Below, one piece after another: positions 20,285 through 32,554 of a DNA stretch of 64,000 nucleotides. Both the position numbers and the translations under genes were made by a program. The notes under the pieces were generated by a model. That model saw only the letters and a program-made list of their open reading frames with translations. It did not search any database and was not told the origin of the DNA. Where the stretch lies: positions 260,868 through 324,867 of the forward strand of contig VZQC01013730.1 in NCBI GenBank assembly GCA_009823505.1, in the 5' to 3' direction. Numbering within the stretch: the stretch's first letter is position 1; each line of letters begins with the position of its first letter. Source of the stretch: Rhizomys pruinosus (lineage: Eukaryota; Chordata; Mammalia; Rodentia; Spalacidae).

Positions 20285-22299
20285 AATGCTGGATTTCAGT
20301 TTAAATGATAAGCATAAGGGAATGGCCACTGCAAAGTTGTGATTGAGAAATAGCAGGTTGAAAAATGGTCCCTGAGTCTGTGGATATTACCTCACGTGGA
20401 AAGAGGGACTGTGAATTTGTGATTAAGGTTAAAGACAAGTGGGAAGATTAAACTCTAAGATGTGTCCAATCTTATCATACAAGTGCTTAAAATAGAAAAA
20501 CTTTGCTGAGTGTGACTACCAGAAAGGTTCAGAGAAATCATATATTGCTGGTTTAAAGACAGAGGAAATTGACTATAAAGGAGAATGATAGACAACATCT
20601 AAAGGATTCATAGAGAAAGGCAGAAAAGGACACCTTGGAGTGTTTAGGAAGGAATATAGCCCCAGGAGGATAACTTCATTATAGGAATTCTGACTTCTAG
20701 AATTACAAAGTCCTGAATTTATGTTGTCCACTGAATTCATAGTCCTCTCTTACAATAGCTGTGGAAAAGTAAAATATAAGGGATATTACCATGGAAGGTA
20801 GCTAGCCCTAAAATGAGGTTAACATGGGGATAGCAGTGCTCAAATATCAAAGCTGATATTAGAATTAATAATGTCAAAGTGTATAAGCCACTTCATACAG
20901 TTCCTGGAATGCAGGTTCTCAGGAAAAGTATTACTGAATTTATTTTCTGTTCATTTTAAATGTGGTATGTCAAATAATATAGTAGGTGCTGCTTATGAAA
21001 TATGGGAAATTTATACATGGTATTCCTCATATATAGTTTCTACTTATTTACTTATTTTTCTGGAAATAGAACTAATTAATTCTAGATAATTATTCTTATG
21101 GTAAAATAGATTTGTGACCGCAATTCAAAATCATTTTAACTCTTTGAATTACAGTTTGCTTATATACCTGTCTATTATAAATTTTATAAATTGATTATTT
21201 GAACCTAACCTTTTCATATCTAAACAGTAAGTAGGAGATATTTTTCAAAAACATGAGTTTAATTTCTGGGCCTATAAGCAAATGTGAATGTATTTTTCTG
21301 TGTTTGTGTATATGTACTTGAACCTCTAGAGAATTGAGTCTGACATGTGGTAAAAATTGCCAGCTGTTCTTTTTATCACTGGTTTTTGGTGATATCTGAA
21401 GTGGTAACAGGCATGCTGTAATAGGCATTAGGTAATGTGAGCCACTCACATTATTATCAGTGGAGTCTGTTAAGTGACCCATTTATTTGTGGAGCTGTCA
21501 TGCCTTTACAATTAAGGGAAAACACTAAAATCAAGGAAGTGTTTCTTAGTAATTTGTTGAGGATCAATTTAATTGTCCTTTGGCACACAGTGCTACTGAA
21601 ACTCAATAAATAGTTCACTTGGAGGAAATGTGATGATGAGTGAAACCAATAGAAAAACAAGGTGTCACTATTATTCACTCCTCAGCATTTGTTTCAAGGA
21701 AGATGCAAACACATTTTGCTTAAATTAAGTGTCACAACTTGGAAAAGAGCTAAATGTAAACTTAGGTTTCTAATCATCAGTTGAACAAAATAGAACATAT
21801 GTATTGAGTAAAAATAATATTGAATAGATTATTGGTTTCCAGAGACGAAGATGAGTGAGGAACATCCAAAATCAAATAAAAAATAAGAGTACCTGTCATG
21901 ACAATAATCTAAGCTTTTCTGAAGGTGTTCTTTTATTTGGAAATGCTAAAGTTTTGTGGTGGTTATAGGACATGTGTAAAGCTAACTTTGGTAAGGGTGT
22001 AAGGTAATTTCAGCACTTCAGAGATGAATGCATGAGTAGAGTCAAGCAGTTACTAAACACTTTCACTGAAGAAGAAAAGGTAAGCTACTCTGAAGCAGGA
22101 CTACATTAAACATCAAATTCTTCAACTCGTTAAAAGTCATTTTTGCATTTCTCTCAAGTGCTGATTGTGGTGGATTCAGTTTTCTTACTTAGTGTATGTT
22201 TTTCTAGTTTTCTGTTAATTTGTGTAGTAGTAGGTTTAAAAAAAAGTGTCAAAGGAGAAAAAGAAATGAAACAAATGCATTAATATATTTCTTTCAGAA
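20285..22299. other. No gene recognised
   Basis: About 2 kb of AT-rich sequence. Frames at 20871-21089 and 21195-21678 are short and without motifs. Confidence 0.5.
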
Positions 22300-22770
22300 A
22301 AATCCATTTTTTGTCCTTTTTTTGTTTTAATTAATTAGTGTTTTATTTGGCTTTCAACTTTATATTCCAATATTGCAAAGATGCTGGTCTCTTTTCACTC
22401 ACAGATGATTTTCAACCCCAGCTGATCAGCATCAGTTGTCCCAGTAAAGCAAATATTTAACTTCAGTGTTTCTGGTCTCTTCTTAATCAGGCTGATTCTT
22501 CAGCTCCAGTAGATGACAGACCACAGGTTCTCAATCCAACATATCTTACAAATAGCCCTGCTAATCTTTGCTTCTTTCTGAAGTTTCACAAGCCAGGCTT
22601 CCATTGTTTACATATCTCTAATCAATGGTTTCAAAGTTCTACAAAATAGCACACTAAGTTCTAAAAATTCAAGGGCTTTTTTTCCAGTTGAAAGCTCCAA
22701 AACCTTCTAAACTCCTCCCCAAAACAACTGGGTCAGGTCTGCCACAGCAATCCTCTATTTCTGGTACCAA
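22300..22770 (-). repeat. MaLR internal sequence adjoining its LTR
   Basis: Lies immediately downstream, in the minus sense, of the LTR at 22775-23170 and begins with a Leu-type primer site. The remaining sequence (for example CAACTGGGTCAGGTCTGCCA on the plus strand) has the pattern of non-coding MaLR internal regions. No open frame. Confidence 0.55.
22752..22769 (-). other. Primer binding site, tRNA-Leu-like, of a MaLR element
   Basis: Sense TGGTACCAGAAATAGAGG, five bases after the LTR end. The first ten bases equal the ERVL primer site at 5409-5423. Confidence 0.6.
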
Positions 22771-22774
22771 TTTC

Positions 22775-23170
22775 TGTTCTAGTTACCTTTTTATTGTTGT
22801 GGTAAAAAAACAAAAACAAAAAACAATGTCTGAAAACTAACTTGGTGAGGAAAGAGTTTATTTGGCTTATACCACATTTATCATCAAGGGAATCCAAGGC
22901 AGGAACTGAGGGCAGGAAGCTGAAGCAAGCACAGACCATGGAGGAGTGCTGAGCACTGGCTTGCTCCTGTGACCCATGCTATACCTACTTGTTTTCTTAA
23001 ACAATAGAGGATCACATGCCCAGAGGTAGTACTGCTAACAGTGGCCTGGGCCTTTTGACATCATTCAAAAATTTTAAAAAGTCCCACAGTTTATTCCAAT
23101 GGAGACAATACATCAGTTGAGAGTCCCCTCTTCCCAGATGTGTCAAACTGACAACTAAAGCTATCCATCC
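22775..23170 (-). repeat. MT/ORR-family MaLR LTR
   Basis: Antisense blocks GAGGAAAGAGTTTATTTGGC, TGAAGCAAGCACAGACCATG, CTTGCTCCTGTGACCCATGC and the edge near CATCCCAGTTAG match the MT-type LTR order. An A-rich insertion (about 22803-22825) interrupts it. Confidence 0.7.
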
Positions 23171-23499
23171 CAGTTAGTTTTTGCAAATTCAAATTTTAGC
23201 ATATTCATTATTATAGCATGATGTTTTATAGATATATCCTGTGTAATAACTAAATCAAAGTAAAAGTTCATCATTTGGTTTCTTTGGGGGAAAGAACTTT
23301 TAAAATCTACTCAACAACTTTCAATATACAACATATTGTTAAAAACCTATGAATCTTTTCTGATTTTCAGTATATAATATGGATAGAGCTTAATTCAACA
23401 GTACTAAGTATATAGTTATGTGTGTTTGAAAAGCATGGTGTAAAACATTCCTAAAAGTGAAAAATGGAAAATCTTCCTGACACTTTGCTGTCAACTCTA

Positions 23500-23558
23500 A
23501 TTTTCCACTCATCTCAGTAATGTGGACTAGTTCAGCCACTGAGCTATCTCCAGCCCTG
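23500..23558 (-). repeat. ID-type SINE fragment
   Basis: CAGCCACTGAGCTATCTCCA followed by GCCC is the antisense 5' end of an ID element. The remainder is missing. Confidence 0.5.
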
Positions 23559-23722
23559 TTTGTTTGGATCTATTGAAATACAGAAAAGATGCAAAGGATG
23601 CAAAGGTGATTTTTCTTCCTCTCTTCTTCATGGTCCTTCATCCTTCAATGTATATTGATAAGATATATGGCATTTTCATATGTATATTAATAGTTTAGAG
23701 TATGTGTGCATTTGAGCATTAG

Positions 23723-23724
<2 letters not shown>

Positions 23725-23763
<39 letters not shown>

Positions 23764-23768
23764 TGTGT
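23725..23768. repeat. (GT)n microsatellite
   Basis: About 20 GT units, nearly pure, with one A near the right end. Confidence 0.97.
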
Positions 23769-24087
23769 AGCTATCTCTGAGTCCAAGACACCCACAAACA
23801 ATTTTGTTCCCATTCCTAGATGTCATAACTGGTCTTTGTCAGGTTGATCTCACTTGCCTTAGAGTTTTCCATGATTTATCCCCCTTTGTTGTGGAAAACA
23901 TTTTAAATTAAAATTTGCACAGTCTTTTGCCCCTTCTGTTTGTTCCATAGGAGCAAACTCTAGAGGACTGTGTTGCAAATTGTACTGAAGTCTGAAGTGA
24001 AGAACAGTAAATATATCTTAAGAGTAGGAACTTTGCAGGATCATCTCAGATACTTATTTCAGTCATCAGGTAGAATGTAATTTTCAT

Positions 24088-24278
24088 TTATTATTTTTAT
24101 TTTATGCATGTAGGTAGTTGCAACCATGACATGCAATGTCCACAGAGGTCAGAAGAGGGCATCAACTCCCCTGAAAGTACAGTTATGGATGGTTGTTATC
24201 TGCTCTGTGCGTGCTAGGAGTCAAACCTGGGACTCCTTCAAGATTGGTTAGCCAGTGCTCTTAGGTGCTCCACAAGAT
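24088..24278 (-). repeat. B3-type SINE, degraded
   Basis: Antisense copy with TTTTATGCATGTAGGTAGTT, CAGAGGTCAGAAGAGGGCAT and GTGCGTGCTAGGAGTCAAAC. Confidence 0.75.
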
Positions 24279-24289
24279 AGAATTTCTAA

Positions 24290-25395
24290 TGTTGATTATC
24301 TAAACAATAGGTAGGAGAATACCAGCAACATGAAGAGAATGGCTTCAAATGGCCTGTCCTGTATAGAAACCATAGAAAGACCACTTTGGTATCACTTATT
24401 AAAGGTAAAGTAGAACCAGAGAATGGAGATATTTGCATAGGAGGATTTGAATTAGTTGGAGTCATTTGATACTGAATGGAAAAGGGAATTTTAAAGGTGT
24501 ATACATTGGAATAAATTGAGAAGAATGTCAGGGAAAACTAACAAAATGAATCTTTAGATAGGTGGAAATGAGGAAAGAAGAGTGAAAGAAATTGTTATAG
24601 TAACCAACATCAAACCCAGCCTGCCAGAAGCCCAGTTTCCCAAAGGAGAAGTACCAGCCAAACTGTATGTGGAAGGATAGAGTATCCTGTGAGGATGGGA
24701 TGCTATAATGTGGCTGGAATCCCTTTACTCTCTTTTCACTGTGTCAGTAAGGGTGATACCATGGTGATTCTGACACACCACTTTGGTCATAATCAACATA
24801 TATCAAGCTGAGGCATGAGGGTCATATCACTATTTACTTGGCTCAATCCTTATTAGTTTATTGTTCCACTAAGCTCAATACTCTGGATATTGCAGAGGAT
24901 AAGAGTGAAAATAATATGAGGAAAGGACTGCTGCCAGACGTTCAGACAAGATGAGTGGACAGTGGAATGAAGAAGTCAGTCTCCTGCTCCTGGGGCAGTC
25001 ATGTCCACTTCTTCCTACTCTAGTTCAGGGTGATGTTTCCTGCTCCTCATTGCTGTGAAGGTATTGTTTTGTTTTTGTTATTCTATTGTTTTGGGATGTT
25101 TTTTGGTTATTCTTATATTTTACTTTTCTTTGCAGCAAAGTTAAGTTACTAGTCTCCAAGTGCTGCCCTTTTCTGTCTTTTTCCTTTAAAGACCGGCCTC
25201 AAAAGCCTGCAATGCTGTCCTCCCTGGTTCTTTCTCTTCCTAGTGACCTTTCCCAGTGTCCCACAGTACCAAGGTGTTATCAAGATGCATAAGTGGTATC
25301 CTGAGTTTTAAAAATGATTTACTTTCATGATTTCCTACACTTGATTTAAATTATTCTGGATATGAGAAATTGCATTACACTTTAAATATTAAAAA
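24290..25395. other. No gene recognised
   Basis: No repeat or motif assigned. A 68-codon frame at 25086-25292 starts in T-rich sequence and shows no domain. Confidence 0.5.
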
Positions 25396-25396
25396 A

Positions 25397-25515
25397 GCTA
25401 GTCATGGTCTCCTCATCTCTGTCATTCCAGCATTCAGGAGGCTGAACAAAGTTTCATTCAATTTAAAAGCCACTTTGTGCTACAGAGTGAAATGAGTCTC
25501 ACAAAGAAACAAACC
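25397..25515 (+). repeat. Degenerate B1 SINE
   Basis: Only the skeleton is left: CATTCCAGCATTCAGGAGGC, then TGCTACAGAGTGAAATGAGT and an A-rich end. Confidence 0.5.
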
Positions 25516-25627
25516 AAAAGAAAATTCAGTAGGTTTTTTTTTTTTTTTATAAACAACTACTACCCCTGACTTTTGATAAGTACAATACATTTTCTTCCAA
25601 TATTTTATGTTAAAAATATAGTGTATC

Positions 25628-25886
25628 GGGCTGGAGAGATGGCCTAGCGGTTAAGAGCGCCGACCGCTCTTGCAGAGGACCCGGGTTCGATCCCCAGCAC
25701 CCACATGGCGGCCGAGAACCGTCTGAAACTCCAATTCCAGGAGAACTCCAGTTCCAGGGGAATCCGACACCCTCTTCTGACCTCCGCGGCATTGCACGTC
25801 ACGGGTGCACAGACTTGCATGCAGACAATACATTCATACACATACGGAAATAAATAAAAATTAAAAAAAAAATCTTTAAAAAAAAA
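25628..25886 (+). repeat. B2/B3-type SINE, young-looking, with target-site duplication
   Basis: Starts GGGCTGGAGAGATGGCCTAG with an intact B box GGGTTCGATCCCC and the doubled 17-bp block. A 16-bp duplication (AAAAATATAGTGTATC) is at 25612-25627 and 25887-25902. Confidence 0.97.
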
Positions 25887-26089
25887 AAAAATATAGTGTA
25901 TCTAGCTTGGTGTTCAAAAATTATAATAAATTAGGATCTTAATTATTTAAAATAGTATAATAGGGTAGAGATTATAACAAGGATTCAGTTTATATCTGGA
26001 ATTTTACAATACTGGTAATCACTATCCACTTAAATGGCTGGATTTCAGTTAGTGCTATTATAGAGCTTTCATGATTTTCATGAATTTCA

Positions 26090-26660
26090 AATGAACAATG
26101 TGATACTTTGAGGAATTTATAGTAAACTCCAGAACTTTTTTAATTTTTTAAAATTAATTTGTTTATGTGTATGACTGTACTGTCTGCATGTAGGTTTGTG
26201 CAACCGTGTCGTGCAATGCCACGGAGGTCAGAAGAGGGTCTCGGATTCTCCTGGAACTTGAGTTCTCCTGGAATTGGAGTTACAGATGGTTCTCAGTCAC
26301 CATGTGGGTGCTGGGGATCGAACCCGGGTCCTCTGCAAGAGCAGTCGGTGCTCTTAACCGCTAGGCTATCTCTCCAGTCCCTCCAGACCTTTTCAAGTAT
26401 ATAACAGTTACACATTTTTATCTCCTAGACTATTCATTGAGTGACAATGCCACATTTCGCTTGTTGGAGTATGGACAACCTAGGTAGGTTGTTATGCTTT
26501 AAATTAACAAATACTGTGATGCTTGGAGGAATTTATACCATGTTCCAGAACTTTTCAAGTATATCACTTACATCATTTTTATTTCACAGACTGATTATGG
26601 AGTGATGCTTTCATATTTGACTTTTTGATATATGGACATACTCAGAGAGTTGGCATCTTT
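26090..26660. repeat. Diverged tandem duplication, unit about 160 bp, one unit split by a SINE
   Basis: Unit 1 (about 26099-26139 plus 26381-26490) and unit 2 (about 26514-26655) share GAGGAATTTATA, CCAGAAC/CCTTTTCAAGTATAT, CATTTTTAT and GGAGTATGGAC/TATGGACATAC blocks in order. Confidence 0.7.
26140..26380 (-). repeat. B2/B3-type SINE with target-site duplication
   Basis: Antisense copy of the same subfamily. Flanked by CTCCAGAACTTTT (26127-26139) and CTCCAGACCTTTT (26381-26393), one mismatch. It sits inside the first unit of a tandem duplication (see 26090-26660). Confidence 0.95.
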
Positions 26661-27774
26661 CAGTTGCCATCAACATTAAGGAAATAGAAATTACTTTTCC
26701 AAATTTTATAATCCCTTCTGCATGTAATTAAAATAATGATCTTGTTCAAAGTGTTTTAATACCTCTGTTTGAGCCCAGAATAAGAACATTAAAATCATTC
26801 TCAAATGTATATTTATTAACTAGGCAATTGGTTCACAAGTTAAAATAATAGGTTTCCTATTGAAGTGTTTTATATTGTTCAGAGTCATACTAGTGAATCT
26901 TTAAGACAATCCATGTAGTATTCCATTTTTACTTATCCTTATGAGGTTCCACAATGAGCAAATGATTTTTCATGAAATATGATCTAATAATCGAGAATTA
27001 TTCAAATAGAGGGCAAATATGCAAGTGTATCTCATTGCTGACATCCTAGCAAACAGAGTTATGGGACTTCAGATAAACTGTGATTATTTATAATGAAGTC
27101 AGAGTAATACAAATTTTAAAAATGATCCCACATTCAGCAGATTGCTAAGCACTGCATAAATTTCACAACCAGTAATTCACTTTTTCTCATCTGAAAAGCA
27201 AAAAAAACTAAATATGAACTGTAAGAAAAGAAAATTAGCTCTCTTCACACAGTAGCAAAAAATTCATTATTTATATTACTCCTCTGTTATATTACACAAG
27301 TTCATTTTACTATATGATTGTAACTCTTTACTTTGAATAGGAAATGGAAGCAATTTACTGGAAAGAAGGCAATATAAGAAACAAATATTTGGTTTTGATT
27401 TGGTGTATTAATATTTTGAAGATATATGCTATCATTTGCATGTGTGTCTTTCCATTTGTGTGTGTGTGTGCGTGTGTGTGCACACACACATGTGTGGGGG
27501 TAACCATGGAGGATAGAGCACTCTGCAGTTTGATTTATAGGCAATTGCAAGACTCCTGTCTTGGATTCTGGGAACCAAACTTGAGTCCTCTTGAAGAACA
27601 AGCAACCATTTTTAACTGTTGATTTTTCCTTTAATTTAAATATAAGTTTATTAGGTCACAACTGTGAATTCTGATACTTCATCTGTTAGGTGCAAATCGA
27701 CATATCATCTTTTTTTTCCAGCAGTCAATTAGGAAGTAGATTATAGAACACATTAATATCTCCTTTGTGCATTG
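26661..27774. other. No gene recognised
   Basis: AT-rich with a GT/CA run at about 27458-27492. Frames over that run (27302-27622, both strands) are not credible genes. Confidence 0.5.
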
Positions 27775-27791
27775 AAAAGTGAAAATTTTGT

Positions 27792-27939
27792 TGGGCGTAG
27801 TGGCGCACGCCTTTAATCCCAGCACGCAGGAGGCAGAGGCAGGAGGATCTCTGCAAGTTCAAGGCCAACCTGGTCTACAGAGAGAATTCCAGGACATCTG
27901 GGACTACAAAGGAGACCCTCTCTTGAAAAGACCAAAAAA
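27792..27939 (+). repeat. B1 SINE with target-site duplication
   Basis: GTTGGGCGTAGTGGCGCACG start and a GACCAAAAAAAA end. Duplication AAAAGTGAAAATTTTGT at 27775-27791 and 27940-27956. Confidence 0.97.
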
Positions 27940-27956
27940 AAAAGTGAAAATTTTGT

Positions 27957-29630
27957 ATGTTATTTTATAACAAAATAGTTCATCATAACCAAACCAAACA
28001 TTTATATTTCTATATTTATTATATTTTAAGCTTAAAATCATGTATTTTCCATGTTAACCTTGAAATCAACTATCATTAATCCGATTTCATAGGGGAGAAT
28101 AATGAAATGCAGAGATTTTAGGTAAGTTGTCCAGTGTCTTGTGGGTGAAGCTGGCATTCAAATGCCAGCTTTTGATTTGTTACCCTTTTTTATTGTTCAT
28201 CACATTATTGAGTAATGTCAGCAAATCTGTTGTATACTGGACTTAAATATTTGTGACATAACTTCCACCTAACCCTATGTACAACTATCTACCATCTTTA
28301 CAATGTAAACTGCATAAGAATTCAATGTCATGCACCCCATCTTTCCTTTAATCTTATAGTAACTTGGTCACTTTCATGAATATTCATTAGCAATTGGACT
28401 AGTCAAAGATTTAATGATCCCCCCCCCATGGCAAATCTGAGATTCAATTTCCACCAAATTTCCTCAATACTTACAACAATAAAGCATTATTTTCCTTCTG
28501 AAAACTTTTAATTGTTTTTCCATATCTTATCATCCTACTAATTTTATACATTTTCAAAGTCCCAATGTATTCTTTTCATTATTTTTCTTGTAATTTTTAA
28601 ATTGAATTTGATGAAACTGCTGACTTCATAATTCAAAATGGGTGAGTAATTTTTTGTGCATGGCTAATCTTATGTTCTAGTCACATTGTTCTGCTTGAAA
28701 TTTCCAGAGTTCATGTTATTTCCTGATTCTACGATTCTATCAGTTGTTAAGGAAAATATATCATGTTCTTGATTCTGTACCCACAATACACACTATTGAT
28801 TTTAAATGTTTTTCTGCTGAAAATCATTTCTACTATAAAACTTCCAAAATAAAACCACAATGAAAACATATGTACATATTAATAGTTGAATTTATAAAAT
28901 AGTGAATTACATTTGAGAATAAAGATGCTCAATTTTATTAAAGCCTTAATTTGGAATAAAAATGGATCAGTTATTACAAATTTTAGGAATGAATCATTAA
29001 ATCCCAGAAGAGATCTGATGTTCTTCAAAAACTATAAACGCTTTCACTTTATTAACATAATTGTGTGTCTGAGTTTCAGCACAATCCTATTTTATTACTT
29101 AAACTCTTATGACAGGTAGAAATTCTAAGACGAATTCACTTCCCTTCTGCTCATCACAGTTTTCACTTTCTACTATAGTAATTATAAGAAGTTATTGGAA
29201 ATGAAAAGGTGAGCTTATATTTTCTTGTCTCTTGAGTTCTGACAGATATATTACCAAGTATAAAGTATTTTATTCAATAGCAGCAGGATTAGGCCTCCAT
29301 TATGCTTTCTTTTTGACATAAGTTATAAGAAAGCAGACTTTTTAAAATTAGCTTATAAGGAGATAATCAGTGTTGTAACTGATGCATTTCTTAGCAATGT
29401 TTATAGAATGAAGTGAAATGATAGTGTGGAAATTAACTTTATAGAAGATAACATTTATTAAGAGCTCAATTTCCATAGGTCCATTTCAAACCCTGCCATT
29501 TTTGACACCATTTTTTTAAGGATTGCAACCTAGTTTCAGCAGTATTTGGGTTTGTTTCATACAGAAAAAAACATGTGCACAGGTTTCTCTTCATTTTTAC
29601 TTTGCTCATTATAAAAAAGTCTGACCTGAG
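27957..29630. other. No gene recognised
   Basis: About 1.7 kb AT-rich, with one C run (28423-28431). The frame at 28913-29119 has no recognisable motif. Confidence 0.5.
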
Positions 29631-29637
29631 CTTACGC

Positions 29638-29960
29638 GTGTGTGAGAGCTAACATTCCAGCCACATGTTCCAGAGGCAGGAGTGAGGGTCAGAGGATCTA
29701 TTTGTTTACACCCACAAGTTGGGATGACATGATGATACAAAGGTCTGGGATTGGTCCCTTAGAGGTGATGTCACACTGCCTATATAATAGCATGTTCCAT
29801 TTGAATAAAGTGGCATTGCACTTGGAATTGTACTCTGCTATGTGTCCTCTGTCTGTTACTGAATTGCTTCCCTGCGTGTACTTTCTCCATGGTCTGTTCC
29901 ACCATGAAACTAATACCTTACCGGAGAAGAGAATTTACCTAGCACGAGAGGAACTGACTT
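29638..29960 (+). repeat. Possible ERV LTR (unassigned)
   Basis: Plus-sense layout: TGTGTGAGAGCTAACATTCC start, TATA box CTATATAATAG (about 29780-29790) and AATAAAG about 15 bases further on. This compact TATA-AATAAA spacing resembles the LTRs at 12561 and 16450. No target duplication was found and the 3' edge is unclear. Confidence 0.4.
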
Positions 29961-30585
29961 CTTTCTCATGTTCTCAAAATCTTTAATGGTCAAGTTCATA
30001 TGCAAATGAATCATACGTATGGCTAGAAATCGTGCATGATTCCCAAATAAGCATGGGGAAAAGTCCGAAGGGACAGGCATAGTGATCACCTAGACAGTGG
30101 GTATTTAAGGACCATTTTCTACATGTGTACAACCTTTAAAAGCGGTATAAGCTTGTGAGGGTGTGCATTACCAGTGGTGACCAAGGCCTTGCTTTACCAG
30201 AGCACTTTTGAAAGAAATCAGGCAAGAGCCATTTTAAGGTAAGCCTGGCAGTTAAGGAGCAATGTACCCAGACATCTGATGTCTGCATCATCCCAGCAAT
30301 TGTGGTCCAACACAGTCTTGTTCCAACACAGGTTTGGCACATACCTCTCAACAGTTTACAGCCCAGAAAAGCCATAAGCTACTCAAAATTCCTTGCATGC
30401 TAAAGCCCTGTCAGGCAGCTTTATAAACCATCTAACCCCTTACCAGGAACATGGAGATAGCAATATCCCATCATTGGAGGAGAAAATAGACTTGGGTTAC
30501 ATCTTTTCCTCAAAGTAAACTGCTGGAATTAACATATCGATATTCAATCTCGTTAAAACCTGTCTGTCTTTACTATACTGCAATT
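29961..30585. other. No gene recognised; GC-richer block at 30130-30420
   Basis: A 79-codon minus frame (30136-30375) lies in a GC-richer block. I do not recognise the protein; it could be a chance frame or part of an old processed copy. Confidence 0.35.
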
Positions 30586-30589
30586 GAAA

Positions 30590-30695
30590 CCTAAGGACTT
30601 GGGAGATTGAAGCAGATGATTTCAACTTTGAGGTTAGCTCAGGCTATGTAATGTGTTCTAGGCTAGCTTGGGGCAGGAATGAGACTCATTTAAAA
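30590..30695 (+). repeat. Degenerate B1 SINE
   Basis: Pattern GACTTGGGAGATTGAAGCAG and CTCAGGCTATGTAATGTGTT in B1 order. Confidence 0.45.
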
Positions 30696-30699
30696 GGAA

Positions 30700-30853
30700 T
30701 GGGGGATGGACTAGAGACATGGTTCAACAGTTAAGAGACTTGTTGTTCTTCCAGAGGACCTGAGTTTAATTCCCAGAAACAAAGTGAGGTGGCTCAAAAC
30801 AGCCTGTAAATCTAGTTCCTATGTAAGCCAATGCCTCAGGCCACCATGGGCAA

Positions 30854-30922
<69 letters not shown>

Positions 30923-30925
30923 CAA
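30700..30925 (+). repeat. B3-type SINE ending in a (CA)n microsatellite
   Basis: GGACTAGAGACATGGTTCAA start, CAGAGGACCTGAGTTTAATT (B box). The SINE's 3' end runs into a (CA)n array at 30856-30924. Confidence 0.75.
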
Positions 30926-31211
30926 TTAAAAATAAGAACTTTTGAAAATAGTGAAAGAAGATAGAAGAGAAAGGAATTAACTAGTGATGAAAATCATCAC
31001 CTAAAGGGGCTAGAGTTGGCTAGTATACAAATCCTTGGGAGAAATTGACTTCTTAAAACCTAACTTAATTAGGTCTAAAATACCAAGCAATCAACCAGTG
31101 AAATAAATCTGTTATCTTGAATAATCAATAGAAATTAGGAGGAGCAGAAGTAGAATCATAGAACTGTGAAAGATTCTATTCTAAACAGTCTTGACAAAGG
31201 AATTTTCTTTA

Positions 31212-31292
31212 ATTTTTTTTTAAATTTTATTTATTTCTGTATGTGTATGAATGTACTGTCTGCATGCAAGTTTGTGCACCCGTGTTGTGCAA
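31212..31292 (-). repeat. 5'-truncated B2/B3-type SINE
   Basis: Only the 3' third remains, antisense: TTTCTGTATGTGTATGAATG, then GTTTGTGCACCCGTGTTGTG. Possible short duplication AATTTTCT on both sides. Confidence 0.8.
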
Positions 31293-31344
31293 TTTTCTAT
31301 TATGATCCTTACCAGAGTAGGCGATAGCTTTTTGCTATAGAAAT

Positions 31345-31560
31345 CCTCACATGTGGGGACGACTGAATGGCTCAGCAGTTATGTGCATTTGCTGTATTTC
31401 TAGAGGATGCGGGTTCCATTCCCAGCATCCTCATGGTAGCTAACAATTGGTCATAACCATGGTTCCAGGGTATCTTAGGCCTTCAGCAGGCATTGCAGAA
31501 CATGGGTATACTTACATATATGCAGGCAGTACGCTCATACACATCAAATAAAAAGAAGAA
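31345..31560 (+). repeat. B3-type SINE
   Basis: GAATGGCTCAGCAGTTATGT (A box) and GCGGGTTCCATTCCCAGCAT (B box), with a CATACACATCAAATAAAA tail. Confidence 0.8.
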
Positions 31561-31684
31561 ATAAAATATTAAAAAATCCTCAAACGTGTTGGTTTCATGC
31601 TAATAAAAACTTTTATTTTTCATGTTTATGTGAAGACATGTCTCAATATATTAACAAGTCAAATTACATAGACTGTATTACTGA

Positions 31685-31870
31685 TATAGACTGGACACTC
31701 ATTTGATCAACTTGATTGTATATACAAGCCCCCCCCCCCCAAGCTGGATGGTAGGACTCTTGGGCTGTGTGGGTTTGGGCACAACAGCTTGCAAATTGGT
31801 TTTACATGAAGGATGCTTGCACTCATAAATTATTACTTATTGTTAAAAAATGAAAAAAATAAAGAAAAAA
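31685..31870 (+). repeat. L1-like 3' end fragment
   Basis: Matches 19290-19450: GGACACTCATTTGATCAACT, CTGGATGGTAGGACT and GGTTTTACATGAAGGATGCT, with an A-rich tail and a C run. Confidence 0.6.
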
Positions 31871-32400
31871 GAATATTTTTGAGATTACTATGTATGAGGA
31901 TAGTATTTTTTATAGAGTTGTCAGTCACAAGGTATGACAGATTTAATTAGGATTCTGTGCAAGGCATTCTGGTGGGTGTAGCAAGGGTTTTAAGGCAGAT
32001 AAATTCAAAGACTGCTCACCACCAAAACAGAAGCAGTAGAAAACTGATTTTATTGAAGAGGTCTATTGGAACAGAACTTGGATAAATTGGGTGAGTATTC
32101 CTGTTCTTATTCAAGTTCTCCTTGATACAAGAATTCTCATTTAGAGGGAGGTGTTGAGGAGAAAACAGGCAAAATCTGCTGGGATTTCAGGCCATAGGCC
32201 CTTGAAATAATCAAGATACAAATCAGCACTTCTTTCTGTTTTCCATTTTTAGGTCTCAGTTTTCTCGCACTTATCAGCATATACATAGTATTTTCTATAC
32301 TATGGGTTTCTGAGGGTTGTTCATTGAGGTGTAACATATAGAGCACTTAGGGGAGTACTGAAAATAAGATCCCGAGTGTAATTTTTTTCCCTTAAGCTTG
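31871..32400. other. No gene recognised
   Basis: Sequence between two L1-like ends. A 69-codon minus frame (32137-32346) carries no motif. Confidence 0.5.
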
Positions 32401-32545
32401 AATATAAGAAGAAATAGCCTATTTGATTGAACATTCAAGCCCCTTCAGCTGGATGGTGGGAGCCTTGGGCTCTGTGGGCTGGGGCACAACTGCTTGCAAA
32501 TTGGTTTTATATGAAAGATTCTTGTGCAAAAAAAAAAAAAAAGGA
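32400..32545 (+). repeat. L1-like 3' end fragment
   Basis: Same family: TCAGCTGGATGGTGGGAGCC, CAAATTGGTTTTATATGAAA and an A run. Confidence 0.6.
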
Positions 32546-32554
32546 GCTAGATAC

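Noticed and set aside
30136..30375. 79-codon minus frame in a GC-richer block, considered as a processed pseudogene
   Set aside because: No protein family recognised, no poly-A tail or target duplication found.
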